A stretch of 64,000 bases of DNA from Megaustenia siamemsis (GCA_032433765.1 JAVIAB010000073.1:69173087-69237086); one strand, 5' to 3'. Shown: positions 11,811-23,012, counted from the stretch's first letter. Translations and numbers: made by a program. Notes: generated from the letters alone by a model not told the origin.

Positions 11811-12111
11811 AAGTAGATATTTTAAGTCTTGTGATTGCTATTCAATACTAAAGTGTTACACTGGGGGGAAGCTAAAAACACGAGGGAGGGCGGAACGCTA
11901 GGAGAGAGACAGAGAAGGAAGAGAGGGTGGAATGGTAATGAGAAGTCTAGGAGAGGATAGGAGAGAGGCAAGATGATCGGTATAAATGGAGAGAATGTGT
12001 GAATGTTGCAATGGAGGGAAGCTACAAATACGAGGGAGGGTGGAACGCTAGGAGAGGGAAAGATAGAGGACGTATGAATTCATGGAAGGCGAGACATCTA
12101 AGAGGGGATAG

Positions 12112-12159
<48 letters not shown>

Positions 12160-12780
12160 TAGAAGGAAGGCGAAATGATAGGCATAAATTGAAAGAATGA
12201 GTAAGTGTTACAATGGAGGGAAGTCTATGAGGGAAGCTAAAGATACGATGGAGGGCGTAATGGTAAGGAGAAAGATGGATTGGTGGAAAGAAGTCGAGGA
12301 GACAGAGAGAGAGAGAGAGAGAGAAGTCTAGGAGAAGGAGGGGAAGTGATAGGCTTAAAAGGCGAGAATGAGTAAGTGTTGCAATGGAGGGAAGTCTAGG
12401 AGGGAATAGGAGAGAGGAGATGAGAGAGAGAGAGAGAGAAGTCTAGGAGAGGGAAAGAGAAATGATAGGCGTAGATGGGGAGAATGAGGAAGTGTTACAA
12501 TGGAAGAAATTCTATGAGAGAAGCTAAAAATACGAGGGAGGGCGGAACGCTAGAAGAGGGAAAGAGAGAGAGGAGGGAGGGAGAGTGACATGGGAAGCGA
12601 GTAGTCTATGAGGAGATAGGAGAGAGAGAGAGATAGATGATTAGTACCACTAATACAGAAAAAAGATAGTTATGAAAACTTAAACAACGATACTAATGAG
12701 GAGAGAGAGAGAGAGTTACCAATAATACCGAGGAAGAATAAAGGTCTAGTCCTAATGTTGAGAGATAATACCGAGGAAAG
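11811..12780 (+). repeat. FB1 GA-rich module with imperfect 120-170 bp repeats
   Basis: Recurring phrases are CAATGGAGGGAAGCTA, GGCGGAACGCTAGGAGA and GAAGTCTAGGAGAG, separated by (GA)n runs such as 12118-12155. The entry sequence at 11811-11870 and the module match 28290-28420 and, inverted, 21780-22160 in FB2. Strand-asymmetric purine content throughout. Confidence 0.85.
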
Positions 12781-12804
12781 GCGCACCGGGTTATGCTTTC
12801 CTCC

Positions 12805-13508
12805 ATTTAAAAACAACTAAATAACACACGCCGTCAGCAGACACCCAACTACATCACCATCATCATCATGTGCCATACCGGTTGGCGTAGGTGATCATGT
12901 CCCTCCACAATCTTCTATCTACATTGCATCGTATCAGTTCTGTTGTTGACTGTTTTCCATGCCATGACACCAAGCTATCCAGTTGTGATTTGTCATGACT
13001 ATTCCAGGTAATTTAAGAAGGTAATTTGTCATTCCTTTCCTTCTTGGCAGTGACTGTACTAGTCGGAGATCTATTGTCTCTATACATGAGATCCTCTGCC
13101 CCCAACTACATAGCTATAAATAAATGTTATCCTTGTACTATATATTTACTCAGTGTACTAATTATTTTTGTAATGTTATATAATATCCACTGTATGTTAT
13201 ATATCTACTGAGATAATAAAAGAATAAAATATATCTTTTGATTTCTGTTTTATATATTAATGCTAGTGTTTTTCATTGATGCTGTATAATCTACTAAACT
13301 ATCACTATCGAACCAGTACATCAAAAACAACTCCAAAGGCAGCACACATCAGACATAAACAGGTCACTTCTATCAATTCCGGGGTCACCGACACGAGAGT
13401 CCACACCCCGACACGAGAAAGCATGGTTAACTCCCCCTGCGCCGCGCGCTATATATCTTTGTTAATTTATGGGCCAAATACTACGAAGTTGGAACCTTGT
13501 ATACTAGT
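12805..13508 (-). repeat. FB1 right terminal inverted repeat (interrupted by LINE)
   Basis: Reverse complement partner of 7715-8167, split by the LINE at 12855-13100. The uninterrupted left copy is the empty site that proves the insertion. The frame at 13276-13554 is not a gene. Confidence 0.9.
12855..13100 (-). mobile_element. LINE A1 3' end plus a second repeat, inserted in FB1 right repeat
   Basis: Starts CACCATCATCATCATGTGCC (A1 3' end on the minus strand) and runs to CCATGCCATGACACCAAGC; from about 13018 it joins a different sequence that recurs at 39619-39690. CCCAACTACAT at 12844-12854 and 13101-13111 is an 11-bp target duplication, and the left repeat of FB1 shows the empty site. Confidence 0.9.
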
Positions 13509-13676
13509 TGCGGTTTCGCCTTATGTCTTTTGGCGTGTGCTGAGACTGCTATGATGGGGACTACTGCTACCTTTCTATGTTTGAGAGATGGGATGGTAAT
13601 TCGGATGATTCCACTGGCACGGTCGGTTGAGCAATTATGGACTTTAGTTCGTTTCCAGGGCCTTCCATAACCATAA
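13509..13676 (-). repeat. Repeat B, copy 1, part 2
   Basis: Continues from 7714 after FB1. Landmarks on the plus strand: GGTTTCGCCTTATGTCTTTT, GCTATGATGGGG, CGGTTGAGCAATTATGG, ending GGCCTTCCATAACCATAAC. Confidence 0.85.
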
Positions 13677-13687
13677 CATAATGGCCA

Positions 13688-13768
13688 GACAACCTACACG
13701 CCTCTTGTTTAATGACAACCTACACGCCTCTTGTTTAATGACAACCTACACGCCTCTTGTTTAATGAC
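13688..13768. repeat. 26-bp tandem repeat, three copies
   Basis: Unit TGACAACCTACACGCC-TCTTGTTTAA repeats three times without change. Its GACAACCTACA core resembles the 32-bp satellite inside FB1, which may be chance or shared origin. Confidence 0.9.
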
Positions 13769-13774
13769 CAACTA

Positions 13775-14255
13775 ACCTATCAGCTTCATGTATAACAGAT
13801 TAAATAACCTGTGAACCCTTAGTTCTAGCCATATTTACACACACTCGATTATACAGAATAAATTGGGAACCCCGGATAAAGAAATCTCTAGTTAAACCAT
13901 TATATAGGGAACTGAAAGAGTAGGTACAGTACTTCAACAGTTATCACTGACTTCATCTATTACTGATTGAAATAAGACAGTCAACTCTCCTGCTTCTTTT
14001 ATTAGCCTTTCACCGACTGGTGCAGTACAGATTTCTCAGAATTAATTTTCTGCACAGTTACTGTCTTCTGGGTGTTCTAAGTAATCAAGAAGAGCTCATA
14101 GATTTGTTTCAGTTTTTTTTTATTTTAATTTTTAAGTTTTTGCCGAATGTCTCCATGATAATCAGTTTCCCGGTTAATCGAGTCTAATATAGTGTGGCTT
14201 TTACCGTCTTGACAGACGGTTGGTAGCGAGCAATCATGATAAGTCAGTAGTTTGG
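13775..14255. other. Unassigned DNA
   Basis: No repeat family or gene recognised. AT-rich, with short T runs. Confidence 0.5.
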
Positions 14256-14259
14256 TAAA

Positions 14260-16340
14260 GCATTAGTGTATCATACTGGGTGCTGCTTTACTGAACAGCT
14301 TCTCTCGTGGCTGAATTTGACAATCCTGGACATACAGATCCATCCACATAGCGAACAAGGTGTATTTGTGGTACCTGGCCTTGTCTCTTTTCTGTTGCGC
14401 CTTTTGTCTTCTGAGTTTGATTTCAGCACTGTCTCGAAAGTTGCTGTGCTATTTTTTATTATTGCTCTCCATGTGCTACGATCTGCGGCCACATTTTCTC
14501 AGTTACTTTCACTGATAAAATATTCCCTAAAGTAAGCCATGCAAACATCATTATATCTCATTACTGGTCTGCTCTTTGGTCTCTTTCCGTCCTTAGGTTC
14601 GCTGTACAATATTTACTTGAGAATACGATTGTTTGCCATTCTTCTTACATGACCGAGCCACCTTAGTCTACGAAGCCTAAGTGTTGCCATGATCGATGGG
14701 AATTTGGCTCGTTGTAAGACATTGGAGTTAGTTACTTTGTCCTGCCATTTGATGTTCATAATCTTACGAAGGCAACGTACATGAAAGTTGTTTAACCTTT
14801 TCTCCTGCCCTGCATAACTAGCCCAGGTTTCTGATCCATATAGAAGTGTACTAAGCACACAACTTTGGTAAATCTGAATCTTAGTCCTGAGTGTAAAATT
14901 GTAGTTGGCCCATGCTCTATCTTTATATAACGAAATGTGGAAGCTGCCTTTCTGAGTCGAGAATTTATTTTTTCTTCAAGGGAAACATTGGTTGTAACCA
15001 TAGAACAGAGATAGGTGAATTTTCTGACAGATTCAAGGGGTATGGTATTTAATGATATAGCTGCGAGGCTGGCTACACCTTGTTGAAGCACTACAGTCTT
15101 CTGGATACTTATTGATAGGGAGAATAATTCACATGATCTAGCCAGATTGCCAATCATTGACTGCATGACGGATTCATCGTGAACGACCAGTGCTGCATCA
15201 TCAGCGAATAGAAGCTTCTTGGTTAGGATCTTAGTTGTTTTTTATTTTGACCTCAGACGTGCAAGATTGAATAAGGAGCCGTCAGATCTTGTACGGATAT
15301 AGATGTCTCCAGAGACGGTTTCACGCGCATTGTGTAGAAGGGCAGCGAAAAATATGCCAAATAGAGTAGGGGCACGGGCACATCCTTGTTTGACTCCACA
15401 GTTCATCTCAAAGGGCTGGGGAGATCTACTGTCGAAATGGATGATGGCAGACATATTGTTGTGAAACGATTTGATCAGCTTAAGTAACGTAGGAGGGCAG
15501 CCAACATTTTCCAACACCTTGTATAGACCTGCTCTGCTCACTGTGTCAAACGTCTTTGTGCGATTAACAAAGGCTATAAATAGAGTTCTTCTCTGTTCCT
15601 TGCATTTTTCTTACAACTGGCGGAGAGTAAAAATCATATCCGTGGTTGACCGTCCAGCTCTAAACCCACACTGGGACTCAGGAAGGATATGTTCTGCCAT
15701 TTGATGTAGGCGCTTTAAAACAATTCTCACGAATGTCTTTCTAGTTATACCCAGGAGGGATATACCCCTATAATTGTAATCGCCCTTGCCCCCCCTTATT
15801 TTTATAAAACGTTACAATCTTGGCATCTTGTCCTGTGGTATATCTCCACTTCTCCAGCATTGGGCAAGGAGTTTCTAGAGGTGGGGCAGGAGTGTTTCAA
15901 GGTTTTCCTTGAGTATTTCGACTGGGATGTTGTCATTACCAGAAGCTTTTTCCACTTGAGAGGTCGCGGATGACATCATGAAGTTCTTTCTCTCTAGGTT
16001 CATTGTCCAGTTCAGTCAGCGCTGAGTATTTTGGGACTAGCTGGTCTAGGAGTGGACTTGCTGGTCTGTCTACAGAATATAGACTTTAGTAATGTTCGAC
16101 CCATCTTTCCAGTTGTCTAGTTTTGTCACTGATAGACTCAACGTTTGCATCTTTTAAGGGAGAAATGTTTGAGATGTTTGGGCCTAGAGCAATCCTAATG
16201 TTGTTGTACATAGTTCGTGAATCACCAAGCTCAGTAGCTTTCTGGATCGTAGAGCACAGATTTGACCAGTACTCACTCGTACATCTCCTTCATTCCTGTT
16301 ATACTTCTGCTCTTGCTTGTTTGAATTTGTCTTTTGTGTT
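14260..16340 (-). pseudogene. RTE-like LINE ORF2 remnant, linker to C-terminus
   Basis: Minus strand, from 16340 down: YWSNLCSTIQKATELG and TMYNNIRIALGPNISNI (linker), ERWVEHY, an SSGKS-type block, ESQCGFRAGRSTTDMIFTL, then RT text SRAGLYKVLENVGCPPTLLK, GVKQGCARAPTLFGIFFAAL, KFTYLCSMVTTN, LLYGSETWASYAGQEKRLN, RRLRWLGHVRRM and near 14300 a Cys/His tail (CSLCGWICMSR, then HERSC). The order is that of an RTE-type ORF2 from linker to C-terminus. It is broken by many stops and frameshifts. The endonuclease half is missing. Confidence 0.85.
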
Positions 16341-16344
16341 CTAG

Positions 16345-16990
16345 TATGGGTAGTTCAATATGTATATACATGTCTCCCAAAAACTCCTAGGACTTTTATC
16401 ATCTCAATCTGTGTGTTGTCTGGCCCTACAGCTTTTTACACTTTTCAATGTATTTATAACTTTCTCTACTTCAGATTTTGTATCCTGACAAAAACTGTAT
16501 GCTTGGTTTCTGATCTATTGTGTTATGTATTCCAGTATTGATGATATCTTTGCTGTCTGTTAACATTTCTCCTTTTTTAAAATTTATAATACATCCCACA
16601 TGGGAAACATTTTATTACCTTGTTGTGTTGGTCATTCGTTTTATTTCTGTGTGCATTCCTTTTAAATTTTGTTTATTTTCCATGATATCTATTTCCAGAC
16701 ATCTCTGACTGAGCCAGTCATCTTTTGCCTGTCTGCATATATTATAGATTTCATTATCTATTTTGGTGTATTGGCTAGTGTACTTTGCCTGTCTTCTTTA
16801 ATCCATTTTTTTCCCAATATGACTTCAGCGTCATATTCCCGAACGTCGCAATGTATGGGTTCCCGGCATTCCTTAATAGTTTTACTCTCTGAAAGTTTTG
16901 CTCGCTGTTCTAAGTTTATGATCGGCTATGGTGACTATAAGAGATCGATCACTTTATCTATCTTGGAAATCACATTGATCGAGAAGGGGA
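16345..16990 (-). pseudogene. LINE linker and early-RT fragment, different family from its neighbour
   Basis: The minus strand reads FEIYNICRQAKDDWLSQRCL, EIDIMENKQNLKGMHTEIKR, GEMLTDSKDIINT and EVEKVINTLKSVKS followed by a broken match to the usual GPDNIQIEMIK block, the order seen just before the RT palm of LINE ORF2. It then changes abruptly into the RTE-like element at 16340, so the two were joined by insertion or deletion. Confidence 0.7.
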
Positions 16991-17570
16991 TACATGCAAA
17001 GAAGTTAGAATCAGAATAACTAAAGCAGCAATGCCTTGAAAAGTTTGGAAATCAAAACTCATCAGCAAAAATACAAAACTTAGACTATTCAAATCAAATG
17101 TACTATCAACCCTTACGTAAGCGTGTGAAAGCTGGAAAACATCAAGAGATATAGAAACAAAGTTGAACGCATTCGAAAATAAATGTCTAAGGAAAATACT
17201 TGGTATAGCGTGGAACGAATTCAAAACAAAGGAGGAAATTAGAGAAATCGCCAATCAAGCACTAATATCTTCAGTAATAAAGAAAAGACGATGGTCATAT
17301 GTTGGACATATGATGAGAAGAGATAATAACCGAATAGCAAGCAAGCCCTCATGTGGGAAACAACAGGTAAGAGGAAAAGAGGAGGACCCAGAGAGACACT
17401 GAGAAGAATATTGATGAAAGAGGCAAGAGCAGCAGGAATCGGCTCCCTCAATGAGATAGAGCTGCTTGCACAGAACAGAGACAAATGGCGAGATTTGATA
17501 AAATATCTTTAAAAGAATTGAAAACAGCTAGAACAAAAATTCAGATAAGAGAGGGAGTATCTTGGTCTAC
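16950..17570 (+). pseudogene. LINE C-terminal and 3' UTR fragment
   Basis: Reads FIYLGNHIDREGDTCKEVRI, then LNAFENKCLRKILGIAWNEF, RRWSYVGHMMRRDNNRIASK, then out of frame RGKEEDPER, the typical end of an ORF2 (ASKAL...GKRKRGRP). The untranslated tail carries CCCTATGGGCCGGTTACGGC followed by TCGAAAGG; a similar phrase is at 46023. The 79-codon frame at 17163 is part of this dead ORF. It passes into a (GATA)n tract, probably its expanded 3' tail. Confidence 0.8.
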
Positions 17571-17599
17571 GCCCTATGGGCCGGTTACGGCTCGAAAGG

Positions 17600-17915
<316 letters not shown>

Positions 17916-17919
17916 GGTG

Positions 17920-18490
17920 ACTACTTGATGTATGAACCTCGTCGGTCCAACTGATAACTCCCCATTCCGCTCCTCTGACTGTCTAGACGACGTGACTTGT
18001 GCGAATAGTAAAGCTGGTTGCTTTCTCTTATCACTCCGCATACTCCTTAGCTGACTACTTAGCTCAGTGCCCTTATACCACTATCTACGAACCTGAGTAT
18101 TCCGCTCCTTTACGGTTCATTTTAATCAACCACCTCCCTCTCAGACTATGGGGAATCCTTCAATACTTGAATAATCTGGTACTCCGAATGATCTTCGGCT
18201 ACTTAGCTGCTGGTCTTTACACATTATCTGAGATCTTAAGCGTTCAGCTCATATATGGGTCCGGGCTCAATGCCCATTTGGCGTTGGCCATGCCCTTCCC
18301 TCTCAGGCTACGACTGATCCTCCTGAATTCGTTTGTGCACCAGTTTAAATACTCCTTTCTTCAACCAATCAGATTTTGCCCCGTTGCTTTTTTATTTGAG
18401 CTTTGTCTCGATTTGGCCAAACCCCTGTCATCCCTTAATTATGTCCAACTCACGAAACATCTTGAACATTCTTATTCGTGACATTTACTA
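17920..18490. other. Unassigned sequence with an open 160-codon frame
   Basis: The plus-strand frame at 17999-18481 is hydrophobic (FGYLAAGLYTLSEIL, MPFPLRLRLILLNSF) and resembles no family I know. Near-repeated words (CTTAGCTGACTACTTAGCTC; CCCTCTCAGACTATGG and CCCTCTCAGGCTACG) suggest an old repetitive element rather than a gene. No splice or promoter evidence. Confidence 0.35.
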
Positions 18491-18780
18491 CCTTACCCCT
18501 TTTCTTGGGACCTCCATAATCTAGTAAAGATAACCACCGACTGAGCTACCGACTTTCGGACAACCCTTGTTTGATTCTCGCTAGAAGAAGTGTGAGTTGT
18601 ACTCGTGTTTGGAAAAAAAAAAACATGCAGTCGACCCAGCCGATTGCAGAAATGGGTACTAGAGTATTACTCTGGGAAGGTGAGGAATGCCGCCTCGCAT
18701 CGTGAGCTTCAATGCTTGAAGCGACACTATACAGAAGTTTCCGAACACTTCTAGATAGGCTGCCGAACACATTTGGGTGA
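18490..18780 (-). mobile_element. SINE-like fragment with tRNA-type A box
   Basis: On the minus strand GGTAGCTCAGTCGGTGG (about 18535-18551) is a good RNA polymerase III A box. No matching B box follows. The neighbouring phrase GTCGACCCAGCC (18631) and CTGGGAAGGT (18672) is the kind found in bodies of invertebrate SINEs. Boundaries unknown. Confidence 0.4.
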
Positions 18781-18784
18781 AAAG

Positions 18785-19245
18785 TCGCGTGCTAATTCGC
18801 CGATTCAAGTCTCGTACTTTACCTTTACCACCTTTCTGTTTGTTGATATATATTTAACTAAATCCGTCACGTGACCCTATCTTAACTACATTGTCAAGTC
18901 CATTCTCGTCTTTGACCTTGTCTCTCTGCTTTGTTCTCTGTTCACGCATGGCTGTTGCCCTTGACCTAACTTATAATGTCCTTTCCTCCGTGCGCGGTAT
19001 TGATCGTATGTTCTGTCTGGAGATTGTTTATCGTTATATTCCCTCACCTTTTTAAAATACATCACTATCCTTTATTCTCTGCTACAATTTTATGTCCAGT
19101 GAGTAGTAATGTATTTATGTTGTTCTTTTTTTACCAGTATTTCTACACCTCTGTGATGTTCTGTATTCCCTGTGTATATAAATGCATATTTTTCTTTTTG
19201 TATGTAGCCACATTATTTCCATTTTGTCTCTGATATGCCTAAAAT
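18785..19245. other. Unassigned AT-rich DNA
   Basis: No family recognised. Plus-strand frames here are low-complexity Phe/Leu-rich and unlikely to be coding. Confidence 0.45.
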
Positions 19246-19249
19246 ATCT

Positions 19250-19965
19250 TAGTTCATTGTTTCTGCTTCTAAAATAAGATTATCTAGTTTTACATTTTGG
19301 TACGGGGACTTTCTGCACATGACTTTATGATGTAGATGGCGTATCTTTACCTTCAACAAATCCGCGGTGCTCCTCACATATTTCTTGCTCGATTTCGTTT
19401 CGCACTCTTTGCATGATGACAATAACATAACAATATTTCTAAAGACCTGACTCATACTGTTACCCTGCCATTCCATCGTACAAGACTTTTTTGGTAGAGT
19501 TTTGTAAATAGATTTTAATCGATTATCTGGTATATATCAGCTCCTGTAGATATCACTCAAGAGTTTTATTATTATTTCTACTCGTGATTCATCCAAATCT
19601 TTCATTACCTCTATGGTTATAACATCTCGTTCGGGTGAACTTAACTGTTCCAAACTACACATGATATCCTCTATATCTCGTGATAAAATTAATAGGTGTT
19701 GCCTAGTGTTGTTCTTGTTGTTTCATCTTGAATGTATCCTTCTACTCGGTCCCCATAAAGTTCCTTGTTCTAATATGTACATCTTTCTTTTTGCTTCTTT
19801 GTTCCATCAACACTTCCCTTTCATTTCAGCCAGTGTTTAGCTATATATTTTCACAGTCAATTCGCCCGCGTGCCTGCTTATGGTATATGCATTGTTGTTT
19901 TCCTAATTTTTGTATTTTTTCTCAATTGCATTGTACCAGTACTGAATTGTTATATCTCTAATATA
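19250..19965 (-). pseudogene. LINE ORF2 fragment, linker to early RT, heavily decayed
   Basis: Minus strand from 19770: HPLILSRDIEDIMCSLEQLS, PERDVITIEVMKDLDESRVE, IIIKLLSDIYRS, YIPDNRLKSIYKTLPKK, then in other frames EIEQEICEEHRGFVEGKDT. This order (linker, YxxGxIPxD.LKS.F.PLPKK, CEEQxGFxxGKGT) is the early RT region of LINE-A type elements. Several frameshifts. Confidence 0.75.
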
Positions 19966-19977
19966 CCTTGTGATATA

Positions 19978-20537
19978 CCTAGAAGATCACATAAAAGAGG
20001 TGAGATGCAGAATGGCTCAGGCAAAAGCAGCTTTCCAAAAAATGAGGAAGATACTATGCAATCCAATTTTGACAATAGAAACAAGAAAAAGAGTTCTTAA
20101 ATGTTATGTACAGCCAGTCTTAACATATGGACGTGAATCATGGACAATTGGACAACAGACAAGAAAATCACTAGAATCTGTAGAAATGTGGTTTTACAGA
20201 AGAATGTTGAGAATACCATGGACAGCTAAGAAGAGTAATGAAAATGATCTGAAAGAGGTCAAAGCAAAAAGAGAGCTAATTTCTAATATTAGGAAGAAAC
20301 AATCATCATTTTTTTGGCCATGTAGTGAGAAGAGAACAACTGGAATATATTGTAACAACTGGAAAAATTGAGGGACGAAGAGATAGAGGGAAGCAAAGAA
20401 AAAAATACCAGACAGCTTAAGAGAATGACTTGGCAGAAGGTCAACAACAGAAATGATAAATAACTGTCGAGATCGAAAGCTGTGGAGAGACATGATCACC
20501 TACGCCAGCAGGTCCGGTACTTGATGATGATGATACC
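19978..20537 (+). pseudogene. LINE family A2, C-terminal part and 3' end
   Basis: The open frame 19970-20371 reads KEVRCRMAQAKAAFQKMRKI, CYVQPVLTYGRESWTIGQQT, MWFYRRMLRIPWTAKKSNEN, KAKRELISNIRKKQSSFFW, then a shift. After frameshifts the end is MINNCRDRKLWRDMITYAS and a stop, followed by TTGATGATGATGA. This is the best preserved A2 C-terminus in the window but lacks the RT and endonuclease domains. Confidence 0.85.
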
Positions 20538-20539
20538 TA

Positions 20540-20983
20540 ATGCTTAGTTTTTGTAGTTCGTTGCACATAATGAGAATGTTAATGATAATTATTATGTAAG
20601 ATAAAAATACAAGAAACCGCGGTATAGCAGTAGCTAACGAACATGTTTGCCGAAGCAACAATGTGAGCTTTATTCCCCGACCGAACAGCTTATGTCTTCA
20701 TCAAGCTATAGCGGCGAAGACGCGCCTCACGGCAGCGGAGGTGGAAGTTGTCAGCGACCTACACCTAATGGCTTGCGGCAGTATCGGTGAATCAGCACCA
20801 TCCAGGCCCTGCTCCATCTCTCCGTGGTGCCTCTAGTAACAGACTAACTTGAATAGTAGGCCAAGCGAGTAGGGATAGAAGAGGGAAGACAACCCGGTAC
20901 TCACCCATGTCATCCTGAAGTCGGATATGTTGGGCCGAAGGGCGCAAATATCACACCCATACTGCAAAGCACAACACAACGCA
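20540..20983. other. Unassigned DNA left of FB2, GC-richer than average
   Basis: 20650-20930 is noticeably GC-rich (GCGGCGAAGACGCGCC, CGGCAGCGGAGGTGG). No ORF of note and no recognised family. Confidence 0.4.
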
Positions 20984-20989
20984 GACACA

Positions 20990-21175
20990 AGTAGTGTATT
21001 ATGGTTTTTAGGACGGGTAAATGGACTTTCAAGGCATGTATTTCCTTATATAAATAGTCTACCCGCACATCAAGGACATATTTTCTTATATAAATAGTAT
21101 ACCCGCACATCGAGGCACATATTTCCTTATATAAATAATCTACCTGCATTTCTAGGCACATTTTTCCTAGTTGAT
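20990..21175 (+). repeat. FB2 left terminus with three 40-bp subterminal repeats
   Basis: Three units of about 40 bp carry CCTTATATAAATAGTCTACC and CGCACATC-AGGCACAT. The mirror copy lies at 29965-30136. A similar TATATAATAAGTCTACC phrase is present in the middle of the FB1 inner palindrome (about 8815-8835). Confidence 0.9.
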
Positions 21176-21177
21176 GT

Positions 21178-21480
21178 TGTAGCAGAAGTAGTGGCAGTAG
21201 TAGCAGTAGTTGTTGTACTAGTAGCAGAAGTACTAGTTGTAGTAGTTGGTGTTGTGGAAGTTGTAGTGGAAGTTGGAGTTGTGGCCGTAGTGGTAGTTCA
21301 TATTTTTGTAGCAGAAGTAGTCGTAGTAGTAGTAGTTGTAGGAGTAGTTGGTATTGTGGAAGTAGTCGTGGAAGTTGTAGTAGTGGTCGTAGTAGTAGTA
21401 GTAGTTGATGTTGTTGTAGTAGTTGTAGTAGTGGTAGTAGTGGAAGTTGTAGTAGTAGTTGTAGAACTAGTGTGACTTTC
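21178..21480. repeat. GTA/GTT trinucleotide array, FB2 left arm
   Basis: Interrupted (GTA)n with TTGTAGTA, GTTGTGGAAG and CGTAGTAG interspersed. Mirror of 28735-29310, which is nearly twice as long. Val-rich, Leu-rich and Thr-rich frames across it are artefacts. Confidence 0.95.
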
Positions 21481-21779
21481 AACATACAACTTACTCAGTG
21501 CTTGACCAAATAATGTCCAAGGTCGTGATAGTGAGTTTGAAAGCTGACCGGTAATGGAATTTCAGGGGCGTAATCTACTTGAGGGGTTCTGCGATTAACT
21601 TTATTGGGCTTTGTGACTAATTATTTTGCTGAATTGAACAGCTGAATGGTAGAATGGAATTTATGTGGAAATACACACGAGTCCAGACCATCCTCATCAT
21701 CGACTTTCAGCGGCAAAACCAACTAGGTCGACAAGAAGTATTCAGATGAAGCATATACGGTGACATTAAAGTAGAAAAA

Positions 21780-22160
21780 TCTCTCTCTCTCTCTCTTCTA
21801 GACTTCGCACCTACCATTCCATCATCCCTCCTCTCACTGTCTCCTAGCGTTCCGTCCTCCCTCCATTGTAACACTTACTTATTCTCGCAATGTATCTCTA
21901 TCATCTTCCCGTCCTTCCCCTAGACTTCTCTCTCGCTCTCTCTTCTAGACTTCTCACCTACCATTCCATCTTCTCTCATCTCTCTGTCTACTAGCGTTCA
22001 GTCCTCCCTCCATTGTAAAACTTACTCATTCTCGTAATGTATCTCTATCATCTTCCCGTCCTTCTCAAAGACTTATCTCTCGCTCTCTATCTCTCTTCTA
22101 GACTTCTCACCTACCATTCCATCCTCCCTCCATTGTAACCCATTAATATAATTGAATATC
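21780..22160 (-). repeat. GA-rich module (inverted), FB2 left arm
   Basis: Three imperfect repeats of TCTAGACTTC-CACCTACCATTCC, CTAGCGTTC-GTCCTCCCTCC and ATTGTAACACTTACT, with (CT)n. It is the reverse complement of the module at 11870-12780 in FB1 and of 28320-28420 in the other arm. Confidence 0.85.
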
Positions 22161-22284
22161 AATCACAGCAAGGTTTAAAATGACTACTTTCTTTTGTATT
22201 ACCATTGGACGGCTTTCGAATTACAGTGAGACGACTTTTGTATAGCAACGGACGACTTTTGAATTAGCATGCGAGGGACAAAAG

Positions 22285-22372
22285 TTCCGATAGGCGAGCA
22301 TGTCCTTTCACAATCTTCTATCTACAGTGCATCGTATCAATTCTGTTGTTGACTGTTTTCCATGCTATGTCG
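22285..22372 (-). mobile_element. LINE A1 3' scrap carried in the FB2 left arm
   Basis: GCGAGCATGTCCTTTCACAA through GTTGACTGTTTTCCATGC is the last part of A1 on the minus strand. The mirror copy is at 28096-28172, so it was already present when the arms were duplicated. Confidence 0.8.
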
Positions 22373-22690
22373 TTGTAGCAGTCACAGGTGTCATGTCGTT
22401 GTATCAGACACGTATGTCATGTCGTTGTAGCAGTCACAGGTGTCATGTCGTTGTATCAGACACGTATGTCATGTCGTTGTATCAGACACGTATGTCATGT
22501 CGTTGTAGCAGTCACAGGTGTCATGTCGTTGTATCAGTCACATGTGCCATCTCGTTGTATGAGACACAGATGTCATGTCATTATATGATACACAGATGTC
22601 ATGTCATTGTATGCGACAGAGATCTCATGTTATAGTGTAAGACACAGGTGTCATTCCATGTCGTTCTATAAAAAACTAGTGGCATGTCAT
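22373..22690. repeat. 26-bp minisatellite, FB2 left arm, about 12 copies
   Basis: Unit CATGTCGTTGTATCAG-ACACGTATGT with variants GCAGTCACAGGTGT. Mirror array at 27665-28090. It starts at the LINE A1 scrap (CATGCTATGTCGTTG). Confidence 0.95.
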
Positions 22691-22770
22691 TGTATCAGAC
22701 ACAACACATTCCAGTATGACAGCACAAATCAGGACATCATTAGTAAAAGCAGGTAGGAAACAGGTCGCCC

Positions 22771-22972
22771 CTAGGCAGGAGGTAGAAGAGATGAACGCAG
22801 CCACCCTGGGGGAATGTAGAAGTTGAGGATGCTTGGTGGAACAGCCCACAAACATTCAAGACAGGTCATAGAGTCAGAAAGAATCGAAGAAGACAACCTG
22901 AAGGCTTGAAGCCTCTTAAAGAAGAGGTCGACCAACAAATTGATGAACTTTAAAAATATATCAGTATTTGTT

Positions 22973-23012
<40 letters not shown>

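Larger units (their letters stand above)
7715..13508. mobile_element. Foldback element FB1, nested inverted-repeat transposon
   Basis: Outer inverted repeats 7715-8167 and 12805-13508 (about 450 bp each once a LINE at 12855-13100 is removed) begin AGTAGTAGGACAAGG on the left and, reverse complemented, ACTAGTATACAAGG on the right. Comparison with intact repeat B fixes the boundaries: CTGTGC at 7709-7714 and TGC at 13509-13511 flank the element, giving either a 3-bp TGC duplication or a decayed 6-bp one (CTGTGC/AGTTGC) with AGT...ACT ends. Inside lie a second palindrome (8200-9490), a 32-bp satellite and a GA-rich module. No transposase, integrase or polymerase is recognisable. Confidence 0.85.

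Noticed and set aside
7715..13508. LTR retrotransposon with 450-bp LTRs
   Set aside because: The terminal repeats are inverted, not direct, and there is no TG...CA end, primer-binding site or pol.
17999..18481. 160-codon hydrophobic protein gene
   Set aside because: No family, no regulatory or splice signals and internal word repeats; kept only as an unassigned stretch.
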